In this document: positions 56,201 to 64,000 of the stretch, piece after piece
Position numbering within the stretch: position 1 is the first letter of the stretch
How the letters are laid out: the number at the start of each line of letters is the position of its first letter
The notes under the pieces: generated by a model
The model's database searches: none
Seen by the model: the letters and a program-made list of their open reading frames with translations, nothing else
Told to the model about the DNA's origin: nothing
Made by a program: the position numbers and the translations under genes
NCBI RefSeq assembly: GCF_026343955.1
Contig: NZ_JAPKNI010000006.1
Span: 62,001 to 126,000 of the forward strand
Source of the DNA: Kaistia defluvii
GTDB taxonomy: Bacteria > Pseudomonadota > Alphaproteobacteria > Rhizobiales > Kaistiaceae
DNA length: 64,000 bases
Direction of reading: 5' to 3'

Positions 56201-56650
56201 TCACGCCGGGACGGAGAGGGCGACGATGCGCTTCAGCCCAGGCGTCGTCGTGAGGGCGTTGATGGCGTCGAGCGCAAACCAGCCGAAGTCCGCGGCGTCG
56301 GAAGCCGCGATTGGTGACCCTTCCGCATCGGCCGCGAAGACGATGATGACGAAGTGGCCCCGAACCGCGCCGTCCTTGGCCCGGTCGATCGCGTCGAGCG
56401 TCTCGACGAGGCGGGGCGTGCCAAGCACGAGCCCGGTTTCTTCTATGAGTTCGCGCGCTGCCGCCTCGACCAGCGTCTCGCCGCGCTCTACACGGCCGCC
56501 GGGCAGCGACCAGGCGCCTAGCCAGGGATCGTGGCCGCGCTGAATCAGCAGCACCTTGCCATCGCGCCAGATGGCGACGCTGACGCCGAGCACCGGGCCG
56601 GCCGGCGGAGCGGTCGTGGGCGGTTCAGGCGGAGCGGGCGAATGGGACAT
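56201..56650 (-). CDS. NUDIX hydrolase
   Basis: 149 residues with a perfect Nudix box, G-x5-E-x7-REL-x-EE-x-G, in [18 protein letters not shown] followed by IEETGL. The position suits a nucleotide-diphosphate or ADP-ribose type pyrophosphatase. GGAGG precedes the ATG at 56650. Its 5' end overlaps the preceding 135-residue gene by 26 bp, so the two are probably co-translated. Confidence 0.9.
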   Translation of the reverse strand: MSHSPAPPEPPTTAPPAGPVLGVSVAIWRDGKVLLIQRGHDPWLGAWSLPGGRVERGETLVEAAARELIEETGLVLGTPRLVETLDAIDRAKDGAVRGHFVIIVFAADAEGSPIAASDAADFGWFALDAINALTTTPGLKRIVALSVPA

Positions 56651-57032
56651 GCGATTCCTCCGGATCGGGGGAGGGCATCGGCGGCTCGGCATGGGCTATG
56701 GCGTCGCGCGCCTCGGCGATGACGGGCCGGATTTCCGTGGCGGCGAGGGCCGCGATCGGCCAGAGCAGGTCGAGCTTTCCGTGGCGCACCGCTTCGCGAA
56801 CGGCGTCCTGCGCGGCGGTGGCCTGACGGTAGAGCCGGGTTTCCAGTTGCTCCAGGCGAACGCGGTCGCGGTGGCCGGCCGCGATGGCCAGCACATGACG
56901 CCGATGCTCCGGCCTCCAGGCCAGAACGCCGTCGACGAGGTCGAGCCGGTGCGGCAATGTCTCAAGAAGCAGCGCCAGGTCCTCGGCGTGATTCAGATAA
57001 TTGCTTTCCGGCGGCGCCGGCCCGAACTGCAT
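56625..57032 (-). CDS. Small helical protein of unknown function
   Basis: 135 residues, mostly helical with many Ala, Arg and Leu ([40 protein letters not shown]). It begins [18 protein letters not shown], with GGGGG five bases before the ATG at 57032. No named domain is recognised. It overlaps the Nudix gene, which suggests a shared function or regulation only. Confidence 0.6.
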   Translation of the reverse strand: MQFGPAPPESNYLNHAEDLALLLETLPHRLDLVDGVLAWRPEHRRHVLAIAAGHRDRVRLEQLETRLYRQATAAQDAVREAVRHGKLDLLWPIAALAATEIRPVIAEARDAIAHAEPPMPSPDPEESHVPFARSA

Positions 57033-57170
57033 GCTGTCCCCCAAATTGCGACGACGCTGGACGGCATCGCAAATACGCGGCGAGAAAATGATACGATGCA
57101 GATCGTTAGCGGTGCTTCCTTACGAAGTCTTTACCAAAGCGGCGCCGCAGGCTGAGTTGGAGCAAAATCG

Positions 57171-57914
57171 ATGTGTGGACGCTTTGCCCTGGCGGTGCAG
57201 CCGGAGGATGTCGAGGCTGAATTCTCGATGATCCGCATCGAGTGGTTCCCGCCGCGCTACAACATCGCGCCGACACAGCCGATCCTGATCGTCCGGGGCG
57301 AAAGGGGCGAGCGGCGGCCGGCGCTGGTCCGCTGGGGTCTGATCCCGTCCTGGACCAAGGATCTCGCCGCCCTGCCGCTGCTGTTCAATGCGCGCTCGGA
57401 AACGGCGGCCGAAAAGCCGGCCTACCGTGGCGCCTATCGCCACCGCCGCTGCCTGATACCCGCGACCGGATTCTACGAATGGCAGAAGGGGCCGAACGGC
57501 AAGAAGCAGCCCTATTACCTGCAGCCCGCCAGCGGCGGCATCATCGCCTTCGCCGGGCTCTGGGATGAGTGGGCCGACGACAAGGGCAACATCATCGACA
57601 CGGCGACCATCCTGACCACCGCCGCCAATCGCGAACTGGCGCCGATCCACGAGCGCATGCCCGTCATCGTCCGGCGCGAGCAATATGATCTCTGGCTCGG
57701 GCTCGACGCCGACCGGGGCGCCAAGGCCGGTCAGGTCCTGCTGCCGCCCCCGGACGGCACGTTCGAGGCGATCCCGATCGGCCCGGCCGTCAACAATTTC
57801 CGCAATGACGACCCGTCGATCCTGGCGCGCGCGGCGCCCCTTTCGGACCCGGAGCCATCTCGTCCGAAAAAGGCGGAAAAGCCGGCCGACAACAGTCAGT
57901 TGAAGCTGTTCTAG
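57171..57914 (+). CDS. SRAP-domain abasic-site-processing protein (YedK/HMCES)
   Basis: 247 residues. The catalytic Cys2 is in MCGRFAL, the conserved Asn in YNIAPTQP, Glu in PATGFYEWQ, and His in PIHERMPVIV. These residues cross-link to and protect abasic sites in single-stranded DNA. The C-terminal 40 residues are a charged, probably flexible tail. It is divergent from the small helical gene and has no SOS box that I can see. Confidence 0.93.
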   Translation: MCGRFALAVQPEDVEAEFSMIRIEWFPPRYNIAPTQPILIVRGERGERRPALVRWGLIPSWTKDLAALPLLFNARSETAAEKPAYRGAYRHRRCLIPATGFYEWQKGPNGKKQPYYLQPASGGIIAFAGLWDEWADDKGNIIDTATILTTAANRELAPIHERMPVIVRREQYDLWLGLDADRGAKAGQVLLPPPDGTFEAIPIGPAVNNFRNDDPSILARAAPLSDPEPSRPKKAEKPADNSQLKLF

Positions 57915-58028
57915 GTGCGAACTGCCGGCTGCGGGCCGCGAAATAGACGATTTCGAGGATGACGGCGCTATGCGGCTTGCCTAAGAGGTTGCCGTCCAAC
58001 CTCTCTCGCCTGTCCGAAAGCCTACCCC

Positions 58029-58649
58029 ATGACAGACCTGCTCCAGCCTGCCGTCGAGGGGTTCTTCCTCGGTGCGAGCCTGATCGTCGCCATCGGGGCG
58101 CAGAATGCCTTCGTGCTGCGGCAGGGACTGGCGCGGCGCCATGTCTTCCCGATCGCCACTTTCTGCTTCCTTGCCGATGCGCTGCTGATCGCGGCCGGCG
58201 TCGGCGGGCTGGGCTCGCTGGTGCAGGCGGTGCCGAGCGTGCTGTTCGTCGTAACGCTGGCGGGCGCGGCCTTTCTGGCAGCCTATGGCGCCATGGCGAT
58301 CCGTCGCGCGTTCCACACGGCGGGGCTCTCGGCCAGCGGTGCGGCGGAGGCTCGGCTCGCCCCGGCGCTGGCGACCGTCGCGGCGCTGACCTTCCTGAAC
58401 CCGCATGTCTATCTCGATACGGTCGTTCTGCTGGGATCGCTGTCGGCCCGCTACGCCGGCACGGCCCGGCTGGCGTTTGGCCTGGGCGCCATGTTCGCTT
58501 CGGGCGTCTGGTTCTATGCGCTTGGCTATGGCGCGCGGCTGCTGGCGCCCCTGTTTGCCCGACCTGTCGCCTGGCAGGCTCTGGATATCGTCATCGGTGT
58601 GGTGATGTTCGCGATCGCCGCATCGCTGCTCTGGCAGGCCTTTGGATGA
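58029..58649 (+). CDS. LysE/ArgO-family amino-acid exporter
   Basis: 206 residues with six hydrophobic segments. The family motif is GFFLGASLIVAIGAQNAFVLRQGL at the N-terminus, followed by a helix pair and the FLNPHVYLDTVVLLGSL block typical of ArgO/LysE. It exports basic amino acids such as arginine or lysine. No LysG/ArgP regulator is adjacent. Confidence 0.9.
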   Translation: MTDLLQPAVEGFFLGASLIVAIGAQNAFVLRQGLARRHVFPIATFCFLADALLIAAGVGGLGSLVQAVPSVLFVVTLAGAAFLAAYGAMAIRRAFHTAGLSASGAAEARLAPALATVAALTFLNPHVYLDTVVLLGSLSARYAGTARLAFGLGAMFASGVWFYALGYGARLLAPLFARPVAWQALDIVIGVVMFAIAASLLWQAFG

Positions 58650-58885
58650 AAGTCCGCCCACGCCGACAGGGCGCCGGGCGCTGACGGCTCCCTTCGCCGG
58701 CGACGCGTTCGGGCCAAAAGACGGCATGCCCGCAGCAGCCTGCTATCAGGCTGGAAGGTTCACGGCCGAGGCGCAGTCGCTATAGCCCTGCGCAGGTTCC
58801 ATGCACGATCCATGGATCCGGCGGGGCTTCCCGCCATGGCCATTCCGGTCGATGCGCGAGGCAGCCTAACAGGCCGCCGCGTGGA

Positions 58886-59065
58886 TCAGTCCCGCTCGCT
58901 CGGCTTCAAAGCGGCCTTGGCCTGCTTCTGCTGCTCAAGCTTCTTCTTCTGCAGGATGGCGGCGACGATTTCGGGATTGCCGAGTTCGCCATACTTGGCC
59001 TGCAGGTCCTGCTCTTGCTCGCGTTGAGCCTTGGAACGGAAGGGGGGGTGCTTCACACTGGTCAT
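58886..59065 (-). CDS. 59-residue basic/coiled protein, unknown
   Basis: A short ORF encoding MTSVKHPPFRSKAQREQEQD followed by LQAKYGELGNPEIVAAILQK, then a Lys/Gln/Ala-rich tail ending SERD. Codon use is like that of its neighbours, and an AGGA stands about 15 bases upstream, so the ribosome site is weak. It lies between convergent LysE and divergent DUF1499 genes. It looks like a conserved small helical protein, but I do not recognise a family. Confidence 0.55.
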   Translation of the reverse strand: MTSVKHPPFRSKAQREQEQDLQAKYGELGNPEIVAAILQKKKLEQQKQAKAALKPSERD

Positions 59066-59332
59066 AATCGTCTCGAATCCTGAGCGTTTCCGCCGGACAC
59101 CGTACCGATCTTTTGCCGGCTGGCATCCGAGGGATGCGCGTATGAAATTCCATTATGGCGGATTCGTGGTTTACAAAATGGTTAAAAGGCCATGGCTGAG
59201 GACAATGATTGTTAAAGGAGTTTGCAGGATAGGAATGTCCGTCGGCTGCGGTACACTTGCCACGACAAGCTTCCGGAAGACGCGTTCCGGGCAGCCCGGT
59301 TTCCAGAAGCAGCGTGGCTGCGGAGAGACAGC

Positions 59333-60151
59333 ATGACCGCGCGCCCGTTCGAGCGCGAGGCGAGGACGGCCCCCTGGTCGCTGCGCCTTGCTCTCCTGCC
59401 GATTCCGCTCCTGATCGTGGCGGTGGTGATGCACCGCTACGGCCAGATCGACACCGTACCGCTCTTCCTCCTGATCGCCATCGCCTGGGCCCTGGCGATG
59501 GCGGCGCTGGTGCTGGGCGGGCTCGCCATGCGCCGGATCTGGATCGACGGCGCGCGCGGCTTCGCACCCGCGCTCACGGGTTCGCTGCTGGCGATCGTGA
59601 TCCTTGCCGTGCCGGCGCTGGTGGTCGAGGAGATGATCCGCCTGCCGCGCCTGGCCGATATCTCGACCGATCTGATCGACCCTCCCGAACTGGCGCCGTC
59701 GGCCCAGGCCGCTCATCCGTCGCCGGATACCGTCAGCAATGAGCCGCAAACGAAGGCCTATCCCGACATTCTCTCCCGCCACTATCCGGTATCGCCCGCG
59801 CGTATCTTCGACGCCGCGACGGCTCTGATGGCGGCACGCGGCTGGGCCATCGGCAAGGCGTTGCCTCCGGATATCGACAGCGCCGATGCGTCGATCGACG
59901 CCGTTGCGCGGACCCTGGTCCTGGCCCTTCCGGCCGATGTCGCGGTTCGCATCGTCGCCGACGATGACGGTTCGCTGGTCGACATGCGGTCGGCCTCGCG
60001 CATCGGTTCGCATGATCTCGGCGACAATGCGCGCCGGATCCGCGCCTTTTTCCGCGATCTGGATACCGCGCTTCAGGGCGTCACGGAGCCCGTCGAGAGC
60101 GACGAGACCGACATGCCTCCCTTGCCGCCGGTGTCGCCCCGCGCGCGCTGA
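59333..60151 (+). CDS. DUF1499 membrane protein
   Basis: 272 residues: about three N-terminal transmembrane helices (LALLPIPLLIVAVVM, PLFLLIAIAWALAMAALVLGG and FAPALTGSLLAIVILAVPAL), then the DUF1499 domain ending DMRSASRIGSHDLGDNARRI. CGGAGAG precedes the ATG at 59333. DUF1499 proteins are widespread in alphaproteobacteria without assigned function. It is convergent with the MBL hydrolase gene, the stops being 9 bp apart. Confidence 0.85.
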   Translation: MTARPFEREARTAPWSLRLALLPIPLLIVAVVMHRYGQIDTVPLFLLIAIAWALAMAALVLGGLAMRRIWIDGARGFAPALTGSLLAIVILAVPALVVEEMIRLPRLADISTDLIDPPELAPSAQAAHPSPDTVSNEPQTKAYPDILSRHYPVSPARIFDAATALMAARGWAIGKALPPDIDSADASIDAVARTLVLALPADVAVRIVADDDGSLVDMRSASRIGSHDLGDNARRIRAFFRDLDTALQGVTEPVESDETDMPPLPPVSPRAR

Positions 60152-60160
60152 GGCGTCCGG

Positions 60161-61075
60161 TCAGGCCGGCTCGAAGATGCCGAGCAGCGTGACGCCTTCG
60201 GGCGCGCGAAGCCGTCCGCGCGCCACCAGATCCTCCAGATGCGCGAAAACGGAAAGGGCGGCGGCGCCATGCAGCGCCTGGGGCGTATCGCGATAGATGG
60301 CGGCGACGATATCGGCGATGGTGCGGTCGCCGCGGCCGATGCGGTCGACGATGGCCGCTTCGCGCATCCGCCGGTGCGCCTTCAAGCCGCGCACGAAGGA
60401 GGGCGCGTCCTCGACCGGGCCGCCATGGCCGGGCAGGTAGATCGTCTCGGGGCGCTCGGCCAGCTTGTCGAGCGAGGCCATGTAGTCGCTCATCGCCCCG
60501 TCCGGCGGCGCCACGATGGTCGTCGCCCATTTCATCACATGGTCGCCGGAGAACAGCAGCGGCGTCCCCTCCAGCGCGAAGGCGAGATGGTTGGCGGCGT
60601 GGCCGGGGGTGGCGATTGCCGTCAGCGTCCAGCCGTCGCCATTAATGCGATCGCCATCCGCCAGCGCCCGGTCCGGCACGAAATCCATGTCGCCGCTGGC
60701 ATCGAGCATATTGGTTTCGCCGGTTGCCAGCGGCCGCGACAGCCGGTGCGGCCCTTCGCCAAGCAGCGTCGCGCCGGTGAGCGCCTTGAGGCGGGCGGCG
60801 CCGGGCGAATGGTCGCGATGCGTGTGGGTGACGAGGATCTGGCGGATCCGCTCGCCCTTTGTGGCGCGCAGGATCGCCTCGATGTGTTCGGGATCGTCGG
60901 GACCTGGATCGATTACCGCTACGTCGCCACGGCCGACGATGTAGCTGTTGGTGCCGTGGAAGGTGAAGGGGCCGCCATTCGGCACGGTCATGCGGCGCAC
61001 TTGGTCGCCGATCGCGACGGCGCGGCCATAGGCAGGATCGAAGTCGCGTTCGAAATCCATGAAAGTCATGCGCAT
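60161..61075 (-). CDS. MBL-fold metallo-hydrolase, LACTB2-like
   Basis: 304 residues. The zinc motif is H-x-H-x-D-H in ILVTHTHRDHSPGAAR, with further ligands in ATPGHAANHLAFAL, LFSGDHVM and PGHGGPVED. A C-terminal winged-helix-like domain (ADIVAAIYRDTPQALHGAAA) is that of LACTB2/RNase-like members. It may be an endoribonuclease or a thioester hydrolase. Downstream of wrbA, past a terminator. Confidence 0.88.
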   Translation of the reverse strand: MRMTFMDFERDFDPAYGRAVAIGDQVRRMTVPNGGPFTFHGTNSYIVGRGDVAVIDPGPDDPEHIEAILRATKGERIRQILVTHTHRDHSPGAARLKALTGATLLGEGPHRLSRPLATGETNMLDASGDMDFVPDRALADGDRINGDGWTLTAIATPGHAANHLAFALEGTPLLFSGDHVMKWATTIVAPPDGAMSDYMASLDKLAERPETIYLPGHGGPVEDAPSFVRGLKAHRRMREAAIVDRIGRGDRTIADIVAAIYRDTPQALHGAAALSVFAHLEDLVARGRLRAPEGVTLLGIFEPA

Positions 61076-61134
61076 GAGCTAGCGGGATCGGCGGGTGGGT
61101 TCAAGCCGCCGCGACAAAATCGGGCGCCCGACGC

Positions 61135-61164
61135 AAAAACGCCCCGGCGAAGGCCGGGGCGTTT
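61135..61164 (-). terminator. Rho-independent terminator of wrbA
   Basis: A 12-bp perfect stem, aaacgccccggc / gccggggcgttt, with loop gaag; on the minus strand a T-run (61139-61135) follows. It lies 46 bp past the wrbA stop. Confidence 0.85.
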
Positions 61165-61210
61165 CCAAGCGCGCCGCGCAGGAAGGCGGGCGCAGCGGCT
61201 CTGGTGCGGC

Positions 61211-61828
61211 TTATGCGGGCTGCAGGACCTTGCCGGCAACCTTGGCGGCGATGGTGGCGACATGGGCGCCCTGGTACTTGGCGGCTTCCAGTTCGATCGC
61301 CGAAGGCTGGCGGCTGCCGTCGCCATCGGTGATGGTCGAGGCGCCGTAGGGCGAGCCGCCCTTTACTTCCTCGACGCCCATCTGGCCCTGGAAGGCGTAG
61401 GGCAGGCCGACATAGGCCAGGCCGTGATGCAGGAAGGTGGGGATGAAGCCGAGAATGGTCGACTCCTGGCCGCCATGCTGCGTCGCCGACGAGGTGAACA
61501 TCGAGCCGACCTTGCCGACGAGCTTGCCCTGGGCCCACAGACCGCCGGTCTGGTCCCAGAAATTGCGCATCTGCGAGGCGACGGTGCCGTAGCGGGTGCC
61601 GGCGCCGACGATGATCGCGTCGTAGTTTTCGAGATCGGCGGGGGTCGCGATCGGAGCAGCCTGGTCCATCTTGTAGTACGAGGCCTTGGCGACTTCGTCC
61701 GACACCAGCTCGGGCACGCGCTTGATATCGACCTTGGCGCCGGTGGAGCGGGCGCCTTCCGCGACGGCTTCAGCCATCTTCTCGATGTGGCCATAAGCGG
61801 AATAATAGAGAACGAGAACCTTGGTCAT
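61211..61828 (-). CDS. wrbA: NAD(P)H:quinone oxidoreductase WrbA
   Basis: A 205-residue flavodoxin-fold enzyme that reduces quinones in two-electron steps. Marks are [20 protein letters not shown] (FMN phosphate loop), [39 protein letters not shown] and [10 protein letters not shown]. It ends with a strong terminator. It is divergent from the SMP-30 gene. Confidence 0.95.
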   Translation of the reverse strand: MTKVLVLYYSAYGHIEKMAEAVAEGARSTGAKVDIKRVPELVSDEVAKASYYKMDQAAPIATPADLENYDAIIVGAGTRYGTVASQMRNFWDQTGGLWAQGKLVGKVGSMFTSSATQHGGQESTILGFIPTFLHHGLAYVGLPYAFQGQMGVEEVKGGSPYGASTITDGDGSRQPSAIELEAAKYQGAHVATIAAKVAGKVLQPA

Positions 61829-62021
61829 GGGAGCCTTCCTTCATTTGCACTGCAGCACATGTCGGATGCCTGAGCATTTTTTGAAAGGCGGCTGCTGGTG
61901 AACAGTCTGTCTATGCACGGTTATGCATCGGCCGGCGGCGGGGAGGGCCTTGCGGCAAAGGTTGCTTCGCCTATGCTTCGGCATCTTTCAACGCCAAGAT
62001 CTGGAAGATTGTGGAGGGGAC

Positions 62022-62948
62022 ATGCTTACCAAGGATTTCGTGGTCTATGACGACCGGTTCCGTTCTCTCGCCATGGGGAACGTCCATGTCGAGCAGCTCG
62101 CGACGGGCTTTCGCTGGGCCGAGGGCCCGGCCTATTTCGCCGCCGGCAAGTATCTGATCTGGTCGGATATCCCGAACGACCGTCTGATGCGCTACGACGA
62201 AACCGACGGCTCGGTCTCGGTTTTCGCCACGCCGTGCAACAACCACAACGGCCATACCGTCGATCTCGAGGGGCGACTCGTGTCCTGCGAGCATCTTGGC
62301 CGCTGCGTCAGCCGCATCGAGCATGACGGCACGCGCAAGGTGCTTGCCGACCGGTTCGAGGGAAAGAAGCTAAACGCGCCGAACGACGTGGTCGTGAAGT
62401 CGGATGGCTCGATCTGGTTCACCGATCCGACCTACGGCATCGACGGCGATTATGAAGGCGACAAGGCCGACAGCGAAATCGGCGCCTGCAACGTCTACCG
62501 GATCGATCCGGCCTCCGGGGCGGTGACGGCAGTTGTTACCGACATGGTGCGCCCGAATGGCCTGGCCTTCTCGCCCGACGAATCGATCCTCTACGTCGCC
62601 GATACCGGCCTGACCCACAAGGCGGACTGCTCGCCCGACATCCGCGCCTATCCGGTCGCGGCCGACGGCAAGTCGGTCGGCGCCGGTCGCACCTTCGCCA
62701 CCAGCGACATCGGCCTGTTCGACGGTTTCCGCGTCGACATTCACGGCAACATCTGGAGCTCGTGCGGCGACGGCGTGAACTGCTACGCGCCGGACGGCAC
62801 GCTGATCGGCAAGATCAAGATCCCGGAAGTCGTGGCCAACGTCGAGTTCGGCGCCCGCAAGCGCAACCGCCTCTACATCTGCGGCACGACCAGCCTCTAT
62901 TCGGTCTATCTCAACACCCGCGCGGCAAAGCGTCCGGCCGCGAAGTAG
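62022..62948 (+). CDS. SMP-30/gluconolactonase-family protein
   Basis: 308 residues of a six-bladed propeller. Recognised by GFRWAEGPAYFAAGKYLIWS, NAPNDVVVKSDGSIWFTDPTYGI, VRPNGLAFSPDESILYVADT and VDIHGNIWSSCGDG, which carry the calcium ligands Glu, Asn and Asp. It hydrolyses sugar lactones such as gluconolactone. GGAGGGG precedes the ATG at 62022. It is followed by a repeat-rich gap rather than another gene. Confidence 0.92.
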   Translation: MLTKDFVVYDDRFRSLAMGNVHVEQLATGFRWAEGPAYFAAGKYLIWSDIPNDRLMRYDETDGSVSVFATPCNNHNGHTVDLEGRLVSCEHLGRCVSRIEHDGTRKVLADRFEGKKLNAPNDVVVKSDGSIWFTDPTYGIDGDYEGDKADSEIGACNVYRIDPASGAVTAVVTDMVRPNGLAFSPDESILYVADTGLTHKADCSPDIRAYPVAADGKSVGAGRTFATSDIGLFDGFRVDIHGNIWSSCGDGVNCYAPDGTLIGKIKIPEVVANVEFGARKRNRLYICGTTSLYSVYLNTRAAKRPAAK

Positions 62949-63059
62949 AGATTCGAGAAGGCGGGTGAGGGGGCAGGTCTGGCAGGCCTCAACCCCTCAC
63001 CCGGCCCTGACGGGCCGACCTCTTCCCATGGGAGAGAAGATCGAGCGGTCGCCTTGCGC

Positions 63060-63159
63060 TGGCTGTGAGGCGATGATGGATAATCGGCGCTTCATTCCGC
63101 GGCTTCGTGCGGACATGACGGAAGCCGAGCGCCGGGCCCAGCCTGACGACTCGGCCTAG
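63060..63159 (+). pseudogene. Remnant of a DUF559-type gene (start only)
   Basis: The reading RLRADMTEAERRA resembles the N-terminal signature of DUF559 (Vsr-like endonuclease fold) proteins, usually followed by L-W and the nuclease domain. Here it stops within eleven further codons. It lies between two repeat copies, the setting in which small DUF559 genes are often found in Rhizobiales. Identification from a short match is tentative. Confidence 0.4.
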
Positions 63160-63160
63160 C

Positions 63161-63192
63161 CTTCACCTCTCCCACGAGGAGAGGTCGACGGC
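63161..63192 (-). repeat. Palindromic intergenic repeat, copy 2
   Basis: Read on the minus strand: gccgtcgacctctcc, a 6-base loop, then gagaggtgaag. The two arms are identical to those of copy 1 at 330-361; only the loop differs. A weaker relative lies at 63021-63044. Confidence 0.75.
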
Positions 63193-63256
63193 CCAAGGCC
63201 GGCGGGTGAGTGGTTCCGTCGTCCAAGACTTCGTCCTCTGGCTAGCCCCCAGCCTC

Positions 63257-63682
63257 TCAATGCCGTTCGTGCAGACAGGCGCCGTGGTCGCCCAGGACTT
63301 CGATCACCCGGCATTCGGCGACGCGGCCGTGCTCGCCTTCGTCGACCATGCGCTGAACCTCGGAACGCAACGCCGTCAGCTTGGCGATCTTCTCGTCGAT
63401 CTCGGCCAGATGGCTGCGCGCGATGACATCGACATCGGCGCAGGAGCGGTCCGGCTGGTCGGAGAGAGTCAGCAGCTGCCGGATCGCCTCGACCTCGAAA
63501 CCCAGCTCCCGCGCATGGCGGATGAAGCGCAGCCGCTGGATCGCCGCCGCGTCATAGCTGCGCCGGTTGCTGTCGGTGCGGGCCGGGGAGGGCAGCAGCC
63601 CTACTTCCTCGTAATAGCGGATGGTCGGAACCTTGATGCCGGTCTGGCGCGACACGGTGCCGATCGGAACTGCGCGATCCAT
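63257..63682 (-). CDS. MerR-family metal-responsive regulator
   Basis: 141 residues: a winged-helix MerR head (IGTVSRQTGIKVPTIRYYEE), a dimer helix and a sensor region with Cys81 (SCADVDVIA), Cys124 and Cys136 plus three C-terminal His (DHGACLHERH). This layout is like ZntR/CadR/PbrR and suggests Zn, Cd or Pb sensing. AAGAGGTGA precedes the ATG. It is divergent from a metal P-type ATPase gene over a MerR-type promoter, so it almost certainly controls that pump. Confidence 0.9.
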   Translation of the reverse strand: MDRAVPIGTVSRQTGIKVPTIRYYEEVGLLPSPARTDSNRRSYDAAAIQRLRFIRHARELGFEVEAIRQLLTLSDQPDRSCADVDVIARSHLAEIDEKIAKLTALRSEVQRMVDEGEHGRVAECRVIEVLGDHGACLHERH

Positions 63683-63694
63683 GCAAATCACCTC

Positions 63695-63725
63695 TTGATC
63701 CTCTAGTCGCTAGAGCATGTAGGCT
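63695..63725 (+). promoter_or_regulatory. MerR-type promoter/operator for the P-type ATPase
   Basis: TTGATC (-35) and TAGGCT (-10) are separated by 19 bp, the overlong spacer typical of MerR-regulated promoters. A perfect dyad, ctctag-tcg-ctagag (63701-63715), fills the spacer. MerR proteins untwist such promoters when metal binds. It lies between the regulator and pump starts. Confidence 0.8.
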
Positions 63726-63780
63726 ACCTTTCGAAACACACAAGAGCCTCGCACCACCAGGCCGAATTCGAGAGTAGATC

Positions 63781-64000
63781 ATGGGAATTCAGGACCGCTA
63801 CCGCATCACCGGCATGGATTGCGCCTCCTGCGCGCAGAAGATCGATACCGCCGTCCGCCGAATTGACGGCGTCGAGGATGTCTCCGTGTCGGTTTCGGCC
63901 GGCACGATGACGGTGCGGCGCGGCGAGGTGGCGGATCCGGCCGAGCCAATCCGGGCGATCGTGACGAAGCTTGGCTACGGCATCGCGCCACTCGCCAACC
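63781..64000 (+). CDS. Heavy-metal-translocating P-type ATPase (N-terminal fragment)
   Basis: The first 73 codons of a P1B-type ATPase; the window ends inside the gene. They encode a complete-looking HMA metal-binding domain: YRITGMDCASCAQKIDTAVR with the CxxC pair, a beta strand VSVSVSAGTMTVRR and the closing KLGYGIAPLA. Paired with a ZntR/CadR-like MerR gene, a Zn/Cd/Pb export pump (ZntA/CadA type) is the best guess; copper cannot be excluded from this part alone. Confidence 0.88.
   Translation, partial: MGIQDRYRITGMDCASCAQKIDTAVRRIDGVEDVSVSVSAGTMTVRRGEVADPAEPIRAIVTKLGYGIAPLAN

Larger units (their letters stand above)
62949..63256. other. Gene-free gap with repeats and a gene remnant
   Basis: 308 bp with no intact gene. 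It holds a hairpin-rich repeat-like stretch (62984-63044), a short remnant resembling the start of a DUF559 protein and a clear copy of the palindromic repeat also found at 317-363 (63161-63192). Confidence 0.6.

Noticed and set aside
59106-59336. Short open frames upstream of the DUF1499 gene (such as MSVGCGTLATTSFRK)
   Set aside because: They end near the true start, but composition and ribosome sites are poor and nothing indicates selection.
62965-63159. A 64-codon open frame in the gap after the SMP-30 gene
   Set aside because: Its first half is made of repeat sequence and only the last codons resemble a DUF559 start; treated as a remnant, not a gene.

Overview
The window reads as a chromosomal segment of a GC-rich alphaproteobacterium, most likely order Hyphomicrobiales (Rhizobiales). 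The indicators are a CcrM-type GANTC methyltransferase, an F0 ATP synthase operon (atpI-atpB-atpE-atpF'-atpF) without the F1 genes, a TIGR02301-type protein, a DUF2007 / methyltransferase / S49 peptidase / glyQS neighbourhood, and the dciA-dsbA-smc order. A Kaistia-like genus would fit, but the sequence seen here does not prove it. I see no prophage, insertion sequence, CRISPR array, rRNA or tRNA. The contents are mostly housekeeping genes with a few poorly characterised accessory genes between them.

Layout. 0-3.3 kb: glycine cleavage genes gcvH (5' cut), gcvPA and gcvPB, with a palindromic repeat between gcvH and gcvPA. 3.5-9.2 kb: an orphan formyltransferase-like protein, then a leftward block of two paralogous secreted VWA proteins enclosing a DUF1284 protein and a HAD phosphatase. 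9.4-12.6 kb: ccrM with CtrA-like boxes, then a leftward Rrf2 regulator / thioredoxin-reductase-like pair and a second HAD protein. 12.9-16.1 kb: a large exported cysteine-rich protein with eight 57-bp tandem repeats. 16.2-24.9 kb: mutY, an ABC-F ATPase preceded by a short upstream ORF, a methyltransferase, smc, a DsbA-like oxidoreductase and dciA. 25-27.8 kb: the F0 operon with a clear promoter and hairpins after atpE. 27.8-37 kb: rnhB, a 2OG-Fe(II) oxygenase, an NYN-LOTUS protein, a radical SAM protein, a small glycosyltransferase, moaB, ispE, a TPR-LysM protein and a polyprenyl diphosphate synthase. 37.2-46.7 kb: DUF2007, a tRNA-methyltransferase-like protein, S49 peptidase, two small secreted proteins sharing a cysteine-flanked motif, glyQS, an acryloyl-CoA reductase-like enzyme and a SleB hydrolase. 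46.8-61.8 kb: ppdK, GNAT, tyrosine phosphatase, HD hydrolase, YgfZ, a dihydroorotase homologue, a VOC protein, several small conserved unknowns, Nudix, SRAP, LysE, DUF1499, an MBL hydrolase and wrbA. 62-64 kb: an SMP-30 lactonase, a repeat-bounded remnant, and a MerR regulator divergent from the start of a metal P-type ATPase.

The signals least explained by standard annotation are: the leader peptide and alternative pairing in front of the ABC-F gene; the two neighbouring secreted proteins with a C-x2-YGYAN-x-P-x2-C motif and an FNR/FixK-like box; the cysteine-repeat exoprotein; the VWA pair in which one member lacks a metal-site threonine; and the dihydroorotase homologue with Gln in place of the first metal-binding His. 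No calls were checked against a database. Family assignments rest on motifs read from the translations.
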